NCBI GenBank assembly: GCA_958295915.1
Contig: OY282381.1
Coordinates: forward strand, 1,262,722 to 1,326,721
DNA: 64,000 nucleotides
Direction of reading: 5' to 3'
Origin: an uncultured Caldilineaceae bacterium
GTDB taxonomy: Bacteria; Chloroflexota; Anaerolineae; Caldilineales; Caldilineaceae
Position numbers and translations under genes: made by a program. Positions 42,851 to 51,113 of this stretch are shown one piece after another. The first letter of the stretch is position 1; each line of letters begins with the position of its first letter. The notes beneath the pieces were generated by a model. That model made no database searches. It was not told the DNA's origin and worked only from the letters and a program-made list of their open reading frames with translations.

Positions 42851-42959
42851 GGCTGAGGCGCGCGCCATACAACCGTTGCGCATCGTGCGAAGCCCGAATT
42901 GCCCACCCTAGGCAACCACAAGGTCGTTTTGCGCTCCACAGTGGCGCGCGATGGTTGCC
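42851..42959. repeat. Family B elements upstream of the lipoprotein gene
   Basis: Bases 42863-42899 match the right half of the glpK insertion (ATACAACC, TTGCGC, TCGTGCGAAGCCCGAAT). Bases 42912-42959 form a second dyad element with ends GGCAACCA and TGGTTGCC around TGCGCTCCACAGTGGCGCGC. Confidence 0.8.
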
Positions 42960-42992
42960 CCTACGCCGCCACGCCACCAGAACCACCGAAGC

Positions 42993-43958
42993 TCAGAAGA
43001 TGCCCGGTAGGTCCATCCGCTTCGCCAGCCGGTCGGCCATCAGCACAAGAACCATGCCCACCAGGCCATTGAAGAGACCGGCAGCCGTCGTGAAGTCGAA
43101 GCGCGCCTGCCGGATGCCCACACGGTAGATGAACGTCTCGATGACATCACCGGTTGTGAGAACCATCGAGTTCTGCAGGATAAAGATCTGTTCGAAGCCC
43201 ACATTGAGGAAAAAGCCGATTTGCAAAATAAAGAGCGTGACGATGGTCATTGCCAGGCCAGGCAGCGTCACATAGCGCATCAATTGCCAGCGATTGGCGC
43301 CGTCGATGATCGCGGCCTCATACAAGGTGAGATCGATGGTTGAGATCGTGGCCAGGTAGATGATGGCGGCCCAGCCTGTCTCTTTCAGCAAGGACGAAAT
43401 AATAACGATCGGTTGAAATAGAATTGGCTTTTGGAAGAAAGCGATTTTTTCCATGCCCAGCGAGGCAATAACGTTGTTGATCAGGCCGTTGGCCGGCGAC
43501 AACATAATATACAAAATCGCGCCGTAAATCACCCACGAAAGAAAGTGCGGCACATAGACGATCGTCTGGACAAAACGCTTATAGACCATGTGCCGAATCT
43601 CATTGATGAACAGAGCCAGAACTATCGGGGCGGGAAACGTAACCAGCAGCTTGAGCGCTGCGATGGAGAGGGTGTTACGCAGTACGCGCAGAAACGCCGG
43701 ATCATCGAAAAGCGAGCGGAAATGTTTCAATCCCACCCAAGGGCTGCCCCAGATCCCATGCATCAACTGATATTTCTTAAACGCAATGATATTGCCGACC
43801 ATAGGATAAAAGCGGAAGATAATGAAAAAGATGAAGGGCAGGACAAGCATCAGATAAAGATAACGATGTGTCCAGACAGTGATGAGCAGTTGTGCCAGAT
43901 ACCTCTTCCACTGGCCGGACGCCCCTTGGAGGGTTTTGGATACGGCTGATGTCGCCAC
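42993..43958 (-). CDS. Sugar ABC transporter permease, LplB-type (second system)
   Basis: A permease of 321 residues with six predicted helices. YLMLVLPFIFFIIFRFYPMV and IIAFKKYQLMHGIWGSPWVG are the typical LplB opening, and the EAA loop is YEAAIIDGANRWQLMRYVTL near residue 220. It is the last gene of a second carbohydrate importer on the minus strand, after a partner permease and a binding protein. No ATPase gene is present, as with the first system. Family A sequence (43996-44052) separates it from the binding-protein gene. Confidence 0.88.
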   Translation of the reverse strand: MATSAVSKTLQGASGQWKRYLAQLLITVWTHRYLYLMLVLPFIFFIIFRFYPMVGNIIAFKKYQLMHGIWGSPWVGLKHFRSLFDDPAFLRVLRNTLSIAALKLLVTFPAPIVLALFINEIRHMVYKRFVQTIVYVPHFLSWVIYGAILYIMLSPANGLINNVIASLGMEKIAFFQKPILFQPIVIISSLLKETGWAAIIYLATISTIDLTLYEAAIIDGANRWQLMRYVTLPGLAMTIVTLFILQIGFFLNVGFEQIFILQNSMVLTTGDVIETFIYRVGIRQARFDFTTAAGLFNGLVGMVLVLMADRLAKRMDLPGIF

Positions 43959-43995
43959 GTTTCCATCCTCTTACACCAGAATTCACATTCCCCAA

Positions 43996-44052
43996 ACAGT
44001 GGCTAGTAGCTAGTGGCCAGTACACTGCAATTACTGACCACCAGCCACTGAT
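43996..44052. repeat. Family A repeat between binding-protein and permease genes
   Basis: Contains CAGTGGCTAGTAGCTAGTGG and ATTACTGACCACCAGCCACT. No coding role is seen. Confidence 0.65.
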
Positions 44053-44069
44053 CACGATCTGACAGTGCG

Positions 44070-45686
44070 CTAAATCTGGTTCACCTGCTCGGTAATCAGT
44101 GGACCGCCGTTCTTTTCAAAGAAGTCGAGCCATTCCGACCAGCCCTGATCAAGGTCGATGGCGCCAGCCACCGCCTGCGAGATGAATTCACCGAAACGGG
44201 TTTGCAGACCAGGCCAGAACTCCTTTTCAGCTGCCACAGGCCGCGCCTTTTCGGTAAGTAGGAGGTATTCTTGCGAAAGATCCTTGGCCGCGAGCGCATT
44301 CTCCGAATACTTGGCAGCGAGCATATCCTCGAAATGTTTCTTCATGTCCGGCGGGAAAGTGGGGAACGGCTGTACCCCTCCCAGCGTCCCGATCGTGAGC
44401 CACAGACCCCAGAAGACAGAGATATCCTGGACTTCATTTTGCTTGTTTGCCCACTCGTCACCCATAGCGGCCTTTTCTTCGGGTGTGTACTCCACGCACC
44501 ATCCGTTCTCATTGAGTCCCTTGTTGGTCACGCCGAGAACCCCTTCGCACATGATCTGGGCAGCGATATCCGGTGTAAAGAACCAGTCGATGATGCGTAC
44601 ACAGTCCTCAGGCCACTGCGCGGTGATGGGAATGACGAAGCACCATGGCCAGCCCTCACCCGTATAGCCGCGCCCGCCGGGGCCTGCCGGCGCCGGCCCG
44701 GCCACGATCACCGCGTCGGGATCGACCGTCCTGATCTTGTCTTGCGCAAAATCAATGCTGTTCCACGACGTGTAGACATTGCCAGCAAAGCTGGCGTGGA
44801 AGGCGTTATCCTTCTGACCCAGCGGAATGCTGATCGAATCCGGGTGAAAACCGCCGTCTGCCCACACATCACTCATCCAGGCCAGAGCGTCCTTCATCCC
44901 CGGTTGTACCCAGTCCAACGCCAACTGTCCATCACGCTCGCGCCAGAATCCATTCAGATGATGCCCGACAGCCACGCCGAAGGCATGGAAAAAGTCATCG
45001 TCAAAGCGGACGGAGTTGTAGAGCAGCCGGCCCCAGGTGTCCTTTTTGCCATTGCCATCGGGATCGCTATTGGAAAACGCGCGTAGCACTTCTCCGTATT
45101 CGTCGATTGTCTCAGGGACGCCCAGGCCCAACTTGTCCAGCCAATCCCCGCGGTATTGGCTGCACCAGATGTTGAGGTCATAGATGTTGTGGGTGACCGC
45201 GTACTGCTTGCCGTCGTAGATGGTAGAATCCCAGGCCTTGGCCGGTGTCACAGCCACAATGTTCTGCCCGTATTCCTCCAGCAACGGCCCCGTCTCGATA
45301 ATGATCTCGTTCTCCATCATCAGCGGAATATCGTTGAAGGCATTGCAGAACTGCAAATCGGCCAGATCGCCGCTGGCGATTTGAACGGGAATCTTGTCCA
45401 GGTAACCGCCATAACTGACCCACCGGTTTTCGATCTCTATATCGGGAAAATTCGCGCGCAACAGCTGCATGCGCTGCGACTTCTCCGATGCTTCCAAACT
45501 CCCGCCGCCGATATGGGAGATTGAGATGGTTTTCTTTTCGCCGGCGGGCATTTCTGCATCACCGGAGCCATCGGTCGTTGCCGCCGGCGCAGCCGGCGAT
45601 GCGCAAGCCGCCAGGTAGGTCCCGAGTGTCCCAACCCCCATCAACTTCAAGGCTTGGCGCCGTGTAAACGTTCTTTGCTCAGACAT
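44070..45686 (-). CDS. Extracellular sugar-binding lipoprotein of ABC importer (second system)
   Basis: A solute-binding protein of 538 residues. The N-terminus has twin Arg (TFTRRQALKLMGVGTLGTYL) and a lipobox LAAC with Cys28, suggesting Tat export and lipid anchoring. The mature part starts ISISHIGGGSLEASEKSQRM and has the two-lobe fold with many Trp residues expected for an oligosaccharide binder (GWPWCFVIPITAQWPEDCVR). ATG 45686 is chosen for its AGGAGAG ribosome site; the ATG at 45728 adds residues without signal character. It lies between two permease genes. Confidence 0.87.
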   Translation of the reverse strand: MSEQRTFTRRQALKLMGVGTLGTYLAACASPAAPAATTDGSGDAEMPAGEKKTISISHIGGGSLEASEKSQRMQLLRANFPDIEIENRWVSYGGYLDKIPVQIASGDLADLQFCNAFNDIPLMMENEIIIETGPLLEEYGQNIVAVTPAKAWDSTIYDGKQYAVTHNIYDLNIWCSQYRGDWLDKLGLGVPETIDEYGEVLRAFSNSDPDGNGKKDTWGRLLYNSVRFDDDFFHAFGVAVGHHLNGFWRERDGQLALDWVQPGMKDALAWMSDVWADGGFHPDSISIPLGQKDNAFHASFAGNVYTSWNSIDFAQDKIRTVDPDAVIVAGPAPAGPGGRGYTGEGWPWCFVIPITAQWPEDCVRIIDWFFTPDIAAQIMCEGVLGVTNKGLNENGWCVEYTPEEKAAMGDEWANKQNEVQDISVFWGLWLTIGTLGGVQPFPTFPPDMKKHFEDMLAAKYSENALAAKDLSQEYLLLTEKARPVAAEKEFWPGLQTRFGEFISQAVAGAIDLDQGWSEWLDFFEKNGGPLITEQVNQI

Positions 45687-45798
45687 GATTATCTCTCTCC
45701 TGTCGAAATCAACGAATAGATACGGCACATACCAATGCGACGATTCATATCAGGTTATATCACCCCTTTCTGATCCATATCAGTCATTCACAGGTCAC

Positions 45799-45864
45799 GA
45801 TTCGGCATTCCCGCCAGTTTAATATCCGTTACCGATTCATATGAGTGCGCCCATATCTCATCCT
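45799..45864 (+). repeat. Family C repeat, copy 2
   Basis: Reads ATTCGGCATTCCCGCCAGTT and continues to GATTCATATGAGTGCGCCCA. It overlaps the 3' end of the following minus-strand permease gene and is inverted relative to copy 3 at 46741-46800. Confidence 0.85.
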
Positions 45865-46736
45865 TTAATCGCGCCCAACATGATACCTTTGATGAAGTAG
45901 CGCTGGAAGAATGGGTAGGCAATTAACATGGGGATCGCGGCGATGATTACGCTGGAAGCCTTGAGAGCTTCCATGCCAGCCAGCCTTTCGAAGTCATCAG
46001 CGCTGGCGGTCTGCGTAGCGAGTTGCATAGACCAGATCATGTCGCGCAGAATAACCTGCAATGGCTGTTTGTTGCCGTCGTTAATGAAGAAGATAGCCGG
46101 CAGAAACAGATTCCAGTTGGCGACAACATAAAATAGGGTTAACGTGAGAAGCACCGGGACAGACAGGGGCAACATGATATGCAGGAGCACCCTGAAATCG
46201 TTCGCCCCGTCGATGATGGCCGATTCCTCCAGCTCTTTGGGCAACGCCTGAAAATAGCTCTTCAGCACGATCATGTTGAAGGTGTTAATCGCATAGGGCC
46301 AAATGAGCGAACCCCAACTGTCAATCAGGCCGACCTCTCGCACAGTCAGGTAGAAAGGAATCAGGCTCGGCGGGAAAATCATTTGAAAAACGATGAGCGT
46401 CATAAAGAAATTGCGACCCGGCAAGTATGCGCGCGAGAGTGGATAGGCGCACAGGATCGTCATCAGCATCTGAACCAGTGTCGCGGAGGTGGTGATGATG
46501 AAGGAATTGCGATACGCTAACCAGAAAGTGCCGCCGAACACCAAGCGTTCGTATGCATCTAAGGAAAAGCCTACCGGCCAGATATAGACCTCACCGCGCA
46601 GAATCGGGGCTTCGGCGCTGAAGGAGCGGGCAATTGTATGCAGAAAAGGCGTAACCGCGACGAACGCGAAAATCCCGAGCCCCAGATAAATAAGAAATGT
46701 TTCAAAACGAAATCGAAAACTGCGGGCAGCTACCAT
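45858..46736 (-). CDS. Sugar ABC transporter permease, LplC-type (second system)
   Basis: A permease of 292 residues with six predicted membrane helices. The opening is YLGLGIFAFVAVTPFLHTIA, the EAA loop LEESAIIDGANDFRVLLHIM near residue 180, and the C-terminus QRYFIKGIMLGAIKG typical. ATG 46736 is preferred; the longer frame from 46772 begins inside a family C repeat and would add the peptide IADSYDCLISH. The gene is bracketed by inverted copies of that repeat. It is the first gene of the second importer, transcribed before the binding protein. Confidence 0.87.
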   Translation of the reverse strand: MVAARSFRFRFETFLIYLGLGIFAFVAVTPFLHTIARSFSAEAPILRGEVYIWPVGFSLDAYERLVFGGTFWLAYRNSFIITTSATLVQMLMTILCAYPLSRAYLPGRNFFMTLIVFQMIFPPSLIPFYLTVREVGLIDSWGSLIWPYAINTFNMIVLKSYFQALPKELEESAIIDGANDFRVLLHIMLPLSVPVLLTLTLFYVVANWNLFLPAIFFINDGNKQPLQVILRDMIWSMQLATQTASADDFERLAGMEALKASSVIIAAIPMLIAYPFFQRYFIKGIMLGAIKG

Positions 46737-46740
46737 ATGC

Positions 46741-46800
46741 GATATGAGGCAATCATATGAATCGGCAATCAAGCGGTAAACTGGCGAGAATACCGAATAA
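46741..46800 (-). repeat. Family C repeat, copy 3 (inverted)
   Basis: On the minus strand it reads TATTCGGTATTCTCGCCAGT and ends GCCGATTCATATGATTGCCT. It lies 5 bp upstream of the permease start. With copy 2 it forms an inverted pair around the gene. Confidence 0.85.
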
Positions 46801-47041
46801 TACCATCTCGACTATGAATGCGCGCTTGCGTACGCGGCGCTCGAAGCTGGATCAGGAGCGATTTTCAGTTTGTGAGGGGGGCCGCCTTGAAGATCGCATC
46901 AGCGCCAACGGTGTCATGTGCAATTCATCTTATCACAGCCGGCGTGGGCTGCCAAAGATCTTCCATTGAGGCCATGGCGCATACAGCTTCCCCCAGAGAG
47001 GACGACGCGATTTGGGGTGAATCGTCAAATGCCCTCTGCGG
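46801..47041. other. Intergenic stretch, nothing recognised
   Basis: No gene, RNA or clear repeat is seen. It separates the second sugar importer from the zincin gene and may hold the importer promoter on the minus strand. Confidence 0.4.
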
Positions 47042-47425
47042 TCAGTACGCGCCGATTTCGCTGAGACGATCATCATCGATGCCGAAGTGATGCGCAATTT
47101 CATGCCGGACGACCCGGCGCACGAGTTCCCGGACTTCCTGTTCTGTGCGACAACGCATGAGGATCGGACGCCGATAAATGCTGATCTTATCCGGCATGAC
47201 CAGATTATAACCATGCGTGCGCGCCGTCTGTGGGATGCCCTGATACAGCCCCAGAAGGTTCGCCCGCTCGCGCATGCCCACCGCTTGGAGCGCAGCTCGA
47301 TCGGGCCACTCCTCGACGACAATTGCGACGTTCTCCAGATAGGCGAGGAACGCATCCGGCATATCTTCAATTGCGCTGAAGACCAGTGCATCAAACTGGT
47401 CCGCTTTCTGATGGGGGATCATCAT
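47042..47425 (-). CDS. Small zincin-like metallopeptidase family protein (PF06262-like)
   Basis: A protein of 127 residues. The zinc motif HEIAHHFGIDDDRL (HExxH plus a following acidic residue) is near residue 110. VVEEWPDRAAL and LLGLYQGIPQTARTHGYNLV are typical of the minimal zincin family widespread in Actinobacteria and Chloroflexota. RIYRRPILMRC-like sequence (ISIYRRPILMRCRTEQEVRE) precedes the helix. Function is unknown; no signal peptide is present, so it is cytosolic. Confidence 0.85.
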   Translation of the reverse strand: MMIPHQKADQFDALVFSAIEDMPDAFLAYLENVAIVVEEWPDRAALQAVGMRERANLLGLYQGIPQTARTHGYNLVMPDKISIYRRPILMRCRTEQEVRELVRRVVRHEIAHHFGIDDDRLSEIGAY

Positions 47426-47442
47426 CCCTGCTTTCTGGCGTC

Positions 47443-47515
47443 TTAGTTTTTCGTAGTCAGTTTTTAGTGGTCAGTGAACTGCAGTTGCTCGAAACCAAAA
47501 ACGAAAAAACTAAAT
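47443..47515. repeat. Family A' repeat
   Basis: Contains TTAGTTTTTCGTAGTCAGTT, then AACTGCAGTTGCTCGAAACC and AAAAACGAAAAAACTAA. It matches the copy at 24297-24355. Confidence 0.7.
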
Positions 47516-47564
47516 AGCACTGCCCCGTGGCTCCGTCTGCCGGTCACCGAATGAATACCTATCC

Positions 47565-48041
47565 CTATCTATCATCTTGGCGATTGCACTGCACTAGCGG
47601 CCCTTCGGCGTCGGTTCCGCTATGATAAGCATAGGTGCGGCCGCCGCTTTCCAATACGATGCGATACCCCGGTGTGATCACCTGCGCGTACATACCGTCC
47701 GCTTCCGGACATCCCAGGCTGGTATCGCTCCATTCCACCTGCTCTGTGCTGACAACAGCGATCTGATCGTCGTTCGCGCTGGCTGCCTGCGCCAGATCCG
47801 CTATCGCCCGTGCGACCAGGCGTTGCAAAGCTCCATTTTCATCCAACTGTCCACCTCCTTCTGACGCCTCATCGCCTGCCTCTCCAGCAGGCTCGGGTGT
47901 CGAAATAACCTTTGGCTCTGCGGTCAGCGCCATGAAGTCCTCAACAGCGCAGGCGCTCAGAAACAGCGTAACGATAAGGAGCGCAATGGCGACCGTCGAT
48001 GCCGTTCCGGTGATACCCTTTACTTTCGCACTCGTAAACAC
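47565..48041 (-). CDS. Small lipoprotein of unknown function
   Basis: A protein of 158 residues. The signal segment STVAIALLIVTLFLSAC ends in a lipobox with Cys31. The middle is acidic and Gly/Ser-rich. The C-terminal part DQIAVVSTEQVEWSDTSLGC, then ADGMYAQVITPGYRIVLESG and GRTYAYHSGTD is a compact domain seen in cyanobacterial and Chloroflexota secreted proteins without known function. It is followed by a family A palindrome and yggT. Confidence 0.65.
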   Translation of the reverse strand: MFTSAKVKGITGTASTVAIALLIVTLFLSACAVEDFMALTAEPKVISTPEPAGEAGDEASEGGGQLDENGALQRLVARAIADLAQAASANDDQIAVVSTEQVEWSDTSLGCPEADGMYAQVITPGYRIVLESGGRTYAYHSGTDAEGPLVQCNRQDDR

Positions 48042-48066
48042 AATCTCTCCCTGTATGTATAGATCA

Positions 48067-48094
48067 GTGGCCAGTAACGGCCGTTACTGGCCAC
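48067..48094. repeat. Perfect 28-bp palindrome (family A)
   Basis: GTGGCCAGTAAC, GGCC, GTTACTGGCCAC form a perfect palindrome; CACGAGCCACTGCAGT follows as in the copies at 35640 and 50061. It lies between yggT and the lipoprotein gene. Confidence 0.85.
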
Positions 48095-48140
48095 GAGCCA
48101 CTGCAGTTGTGGTTGCCCAGGGCGAACATAAGGGCTGCGC

Positions 48141-48386
48141 CTACCCAAACGATCTCAGCAGATTCTGCAAAATACCCAACACGATGAACACGACAATCGG
48201 TGAGATGTCGATCATGCCGATCGGCGGGATCAGCTTGCGGGCCGGTTCTAATACCGGTTCCGTCACCTGAAAAAGCATCCGCACGATTGGATTGTACGGG
48301 TCCAGGTTCGGAATCCACGTTATCAGAATACGAACCAAAAGAACGAAAATATAAATCCGAAGCAATTGAGCCAAAAGAAGAAACAT
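48141..48386 (-). CDS. YggT family membrane protein
   Basis: A protein of 81 residues with two membrane helices: LLAQLLRIYIFVLLVRILIT at the start and PIGMIDISPIVVFIVLGILQ near the end. The signature WIPNLDPYNPIVRMLFQVTE and PVLEPARKLIPP lies between them. YggT proteins are usually next to proC and yggS, as here, and may take part in osmotic adaptation or envelope assembly. It follows proC on the same strand. Confidence 0.9.
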   Translation of the reverse strand: MFLLLAQLLRIYIFVLLVRILITWIPNLDPYNPIVRMLFQVTEPVLEPARKLIPPIGMIDISPIVVFIVLGILQNLLRSFG

Positions 48387-48484
48387 TACGACAACTCCTT
48401 ACGCGATTGAGAAAATATATACCATGCTATGTATTGCGAACTGAGTGAGATGGGCTTTTCACCCATAGCGATGCGCCCCCCCCA

Positions 48485-49315
48485 TTAATCCGCCTGATCA
48501 CTGCTGTCGCCCAATTCCTGACTGCGGCGGTAGGCCGCGTCCACAGCGTCAATCAACGCTGAACGCACAGCTCTGCGCTCCAACATGAGGGCGCCGGCCG
48601 CGGTTGTACCTGCTGGACTGGTTACGCGATTGCGCAGGTCCGCCGCATGGAAACCGCTCTGGCGCATCAACTCCACGCTCCCCTCTACAGTCTGCAACAC
48701 CATCTGTTGCGCCTGGTCGCGACTGAAGCCGATATGCACCCCGGCATCGATGAACGCCTCCAGCAACAGATAGACGAAGCCAGGCCCAGATCCGCTCAGC
48801 CCAGTGGCCATGTCCAGGTAATGCTCTTCTTCGACGTAGAGTGCCTGGCCCATCGCTTCAAGAATCGACTGAGCATAGGTTCGATCCGTATCCGTTACCG
48901 CAGCGGTGACCGTCCACACAGTCATGCCTTTGCCCACTTGCGCTGGGGTGTTGGGCATGGAACGGACGATCTTGTCGTGGTTCAGACCGTTCCGCAGGGT
49001 ACGAATGCGCACACCGGCCATAATGCTGAGGACAAGTGTCTCCGCGGACAGATTGCCTTTCAGGTCCGACAACACCATCCCAAGCGCCTGCGGCTTCACC
49101 GCCAGAATTACCACGGATGCGCCCGCCGCAGCCCGCCCATTGTCGGTCTCCGTCGTCACGCCGTATGTGCTGTTCAGGTACGCCCGGCGGGTCGACACCG
49201 GTTCGGAAACACAGATCTGCCGCGCGGTCGCCGACCCGTTCCGGATCAACGAGGCGATGATCGACTCACCCATAGCGCCACCGCCGATAAATGTAATTTT
49301 GCCTTGCAACTGCAT
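48485..49315 (-). CDS. proC: Pyrroline-5-carboxylate reductase
   Basis: A protein of 276 residues. The NADPH loop ITFIGGGAMGESIIASLIRN opens the chain. VILAVKPQALGMVLSDL, RSMPNTPAQVGKGMTVWT and the C-terminal signature (LRNRVTSPAGTTAAGALMLE near 225) are all present. It makes proline from pyrroline-5-carboxylate. The ATG overlaps the yggS stop by one base (TGATG), so the two are coupled. A run of seven C lies just after the stop. Confidence 0.94.
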   Translation of the reverse strand: MQLQGKITFIGGGAMGESIIASLIRNGSATARQICVSEPVSTRRAYLNSTYGVTTETDNGRAAAGASVVILAVKPQALGMVLSDLKGNLSAETLVLSIMAGVRIRTLRNGLNHDKIVRSMPNTPAQVGKGMTVWTVTAAVTDTDRTYAQSILEAMGQALYVEEEHYLDMATGLSGSGPGFVYLLLEAFIDAGVHIGFSRDQAQQMVLQTVEGSVELMRQSGFHAADLRNRVTSPAGTTAAGALMLERRAVRSALIDAVDAAYRRSQELGDSSDQAD

Positions 49316-50031
49316 CAGTTGTGCTCCCTGTGGCCGAAGATCGCCGTGCCAACACGCACGATTGTGGCGCCCTCTTCAATGGCGACTTCGAAATCGTTGG
49401 TCATACCCATAGAAAGATGCTGCCAAGTGGCCTGGGGATACTGCGCCGATGGATAGGTTCGCCGTAGTTCGTCCAGAAGGCAATGCAATGCGCGGAAATA
49501 CGGACGGGCCTCTTCCGCATCCGCTACAAATGGGGCCATAGTCATCAGCCCACAGTAGCGCAGAGCCGGCAGAGCCAGCAGAGCCGGCAGAGCGGCCAGC
49601 AGGCTAGTCGGCGAGAAGCCATGTTTGCTCTCTTCTCCGCTGACGTTCACCTCCAGAAGCACGTCCAACTCCCGCCCTGTTTCATCGGCCTGCCGGCTCA
49701 AACGTTGGGCGATCTTCAGTCTGTCCACCGCATGGATAAGGGCGAACGGCCCCATCGCCAGTTTCGTCTTGCGGCTCTGAATTGTGCCGATGGCGTGCCA
49801 GCGGACGGTGTCCAACCCGGCCTCTGTGGCAGCTTCCACTTTCTCCCACAGTTCTTCCAGCCGATTTTCACCGAAGTCGATCTGGCCGGCAGCAGCGGTC
49901 TCAGCGATCAGGGCCAGCGGTTTTGTTTTGCTCACCGCCACGAGCGTAATCTCATCCGGCGAACGCTGCGCGCGCAGAGCGGCCTGGGCCATGCGCGCGC
50001 GTACGCGGCGCAGGTTTTCAGCGATCGTCAT
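49315..50031 (-). CDS. YggS family PLP homeostasis protein
   Basis: A protein of 238 residues with a single TIM-barrel like the N-terminal domain of alanine racemase. The PLP lysine is in [20 protein letters not shown] (K near 34). [44 protein letters not shown] and [20 protein letters not shown] are family motifs; VRVGTAIFG is the phosphate-binding end. It buffers cellular PLP. It is first in the yggS-proC-yggT string. Confidence 0.93.
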   Translation of the reverse strand: MTIAENLRRVRARMAQAALRAQRSPDEITLVAVSKTKPLALIAETAAAGQIDFGENRLEELWEKVEAATEAGLDTVRWHAIGTIQSRKTKLAMGPFALIHAVDRLKIAQRLSRQADETGRELDVLLEVNVSGEESKHGFSPTSLLAALPALLALPALRYCGLMTMAPFVADAEEARPYFRALHCLLDELRRTYPSAQYPQATWQHLSMGMTNDFEVAIEEGATIVRVGTAIFGHREHN

Positions 50032-50060
50032 AAGCAGTTCGTCACCATCGGCGTATTTCT

Positions 50061-50125
50061 AGTTGCCAGTAGTCAGTTTCCAGTGGCCAGTAACTGCCGC
50101 TTCTGGCCACGAGCCACTGCAGTTT
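50061..50125. repeat. Family A repeat upstream of yggS
   Basis: Begins AGTTGCCAGTAGTCAGTTTC and ends CACGAGCCACTGCAGT. It is about 90 percent identical by eye to the copy at 35640-35700. Confidence 0.85.
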
Positions 50126-50154
50126 CAGGTCGGTCGCTTCCCGCCAGGCATACT

Positions 50155-50514
50155 TCACTTTATCAGCGCCAGCGGCAACGCGTAAAACTCCGTCGATTTA
50201 ACCACATCGGCCAGAGGGACGCTATCCAGGACGGTGTGAGCCGTCACTTCGTCACCGGGGGCAAAGCCGATGTTGGGGATATCGTAGACGATCACCCGGT
50301 CTCCATTGCCGATCTTGCCGACGGTATTGCCCATAGAATCGAACCAAACTGTATCAAAGCCCAGTCCGCGCATCTCGGCTTGGACGCGTTCGCCCACCGG
50401 GCCAATCTGCGAATCCATTGACGGGATGGCGCAGATCTCCCGCAGGAAAGTGATGATGTCATCGCTGTGCTGCTGAACGTCGGATTGGATAGCGGAGATG
50501 TCGATATCGGGCAT
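50155..50514 (-). pseudogene. Internally deleted YgeY-type M20 peptidase
   Basis: A 119-residue frame that joins the two ends of a much longer enzyme. Residues 1-78 (HSDDIITFLREICAIPSMDS, GNTVGKIGNGDRVIVYD) are the normal start of YgeY-like M20 metallopeptidases up to the strand before the first zinc ligand. The next residues IPNIGFAPGDEVTAHTVLDS, then VPLADVVKSTEFYA, are the normal C-terminal end. About 300 residues with every zinc ligand but the last region are missing, and the frame is kept. The protein cannot be an active peptidase. YgeY is annotated in other genomes as a selenium metabolism-linked hydrolase, a link that rests on genomic context. Confidence 0.72.
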
Positions 50515-51113
50515 GTATTGTGACTCCTGAAAAAAGAAGACGCCTCATGGTGAGCGCAACCGGCCAGCATACACGGGAACAGAGACAGAAACGGTGTGCC
50601 CAACCGCGACGATCGCTGTGTTCAGGGACAGAAACCAGCGCAAATCAAGAGCTGCCCCACTGAACGTCGTGCAGGCGCCAAAGCAAAAGGCTCTGAAGAA
50701 AAAATCTGAACGAGGGCTGTAAATATCCCATACTGAAGTTTGCATAACGTAGAAATCATGTGCAGAAAGAGGACCGCAGTAAGCGCAACAGAATTGAGCT
50801 TTCAGAAGATGTTCTCTGCCACGGAAAGATTCAGACAACGTTATGAGAGCAACGTGAGTCGAACCACTACAACTATACCTGCCACAACCCTATTTGTCAA
50901 ACGACTATCATTTTCCGGGTGCGTCCCAAGCTGGGAGCGCGGGCGTCTCGCCCGCATACACTATCCAGGAGAGCCCATAATCCCATCCTGCCCATTATCT
51001 AAATCAGAAAAATCACAGTCCGCTTTCTCACTTGACCAATCCCCCAAGTTCGGTTACAACAGTACACATATATGACAACACGATTCCACTGTGCCCCAGA
51101 AAGGACCTGACGT
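50515..51113. other. 600-bp stretch without a clear gene; family D repeat
   Basis: No gene is recognised. A frame on the minus strand (50545-50838) shows no family features. Bases 50933-50958 hold GGGAGCGCGGGCGTCTCGCC, a hairpin (GCGGGCG with CGCCCGC) that recurs near 52260, 56931 and 58011. The right end is the leader of the threonine synthase-like gene. Confidence 0.5.

Noticed and set aside
50545..50838. 97-codon minus-strand frame in the 600-bp gap
   Set aside because: Composition and ending are not protein-like and no ribosome site or family feature is seen.
51072..51113. ATG at 51072 in frame with the threonine synthase-like gene, with a TGA at codon 13, as a second selenocysteine candidate
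   Set aside because: The TGA is not at a conserved redox Cys, no SECIS-like hairpin follows, and TTG 51114 has a ribosome site. A short upstream ORF explains it.
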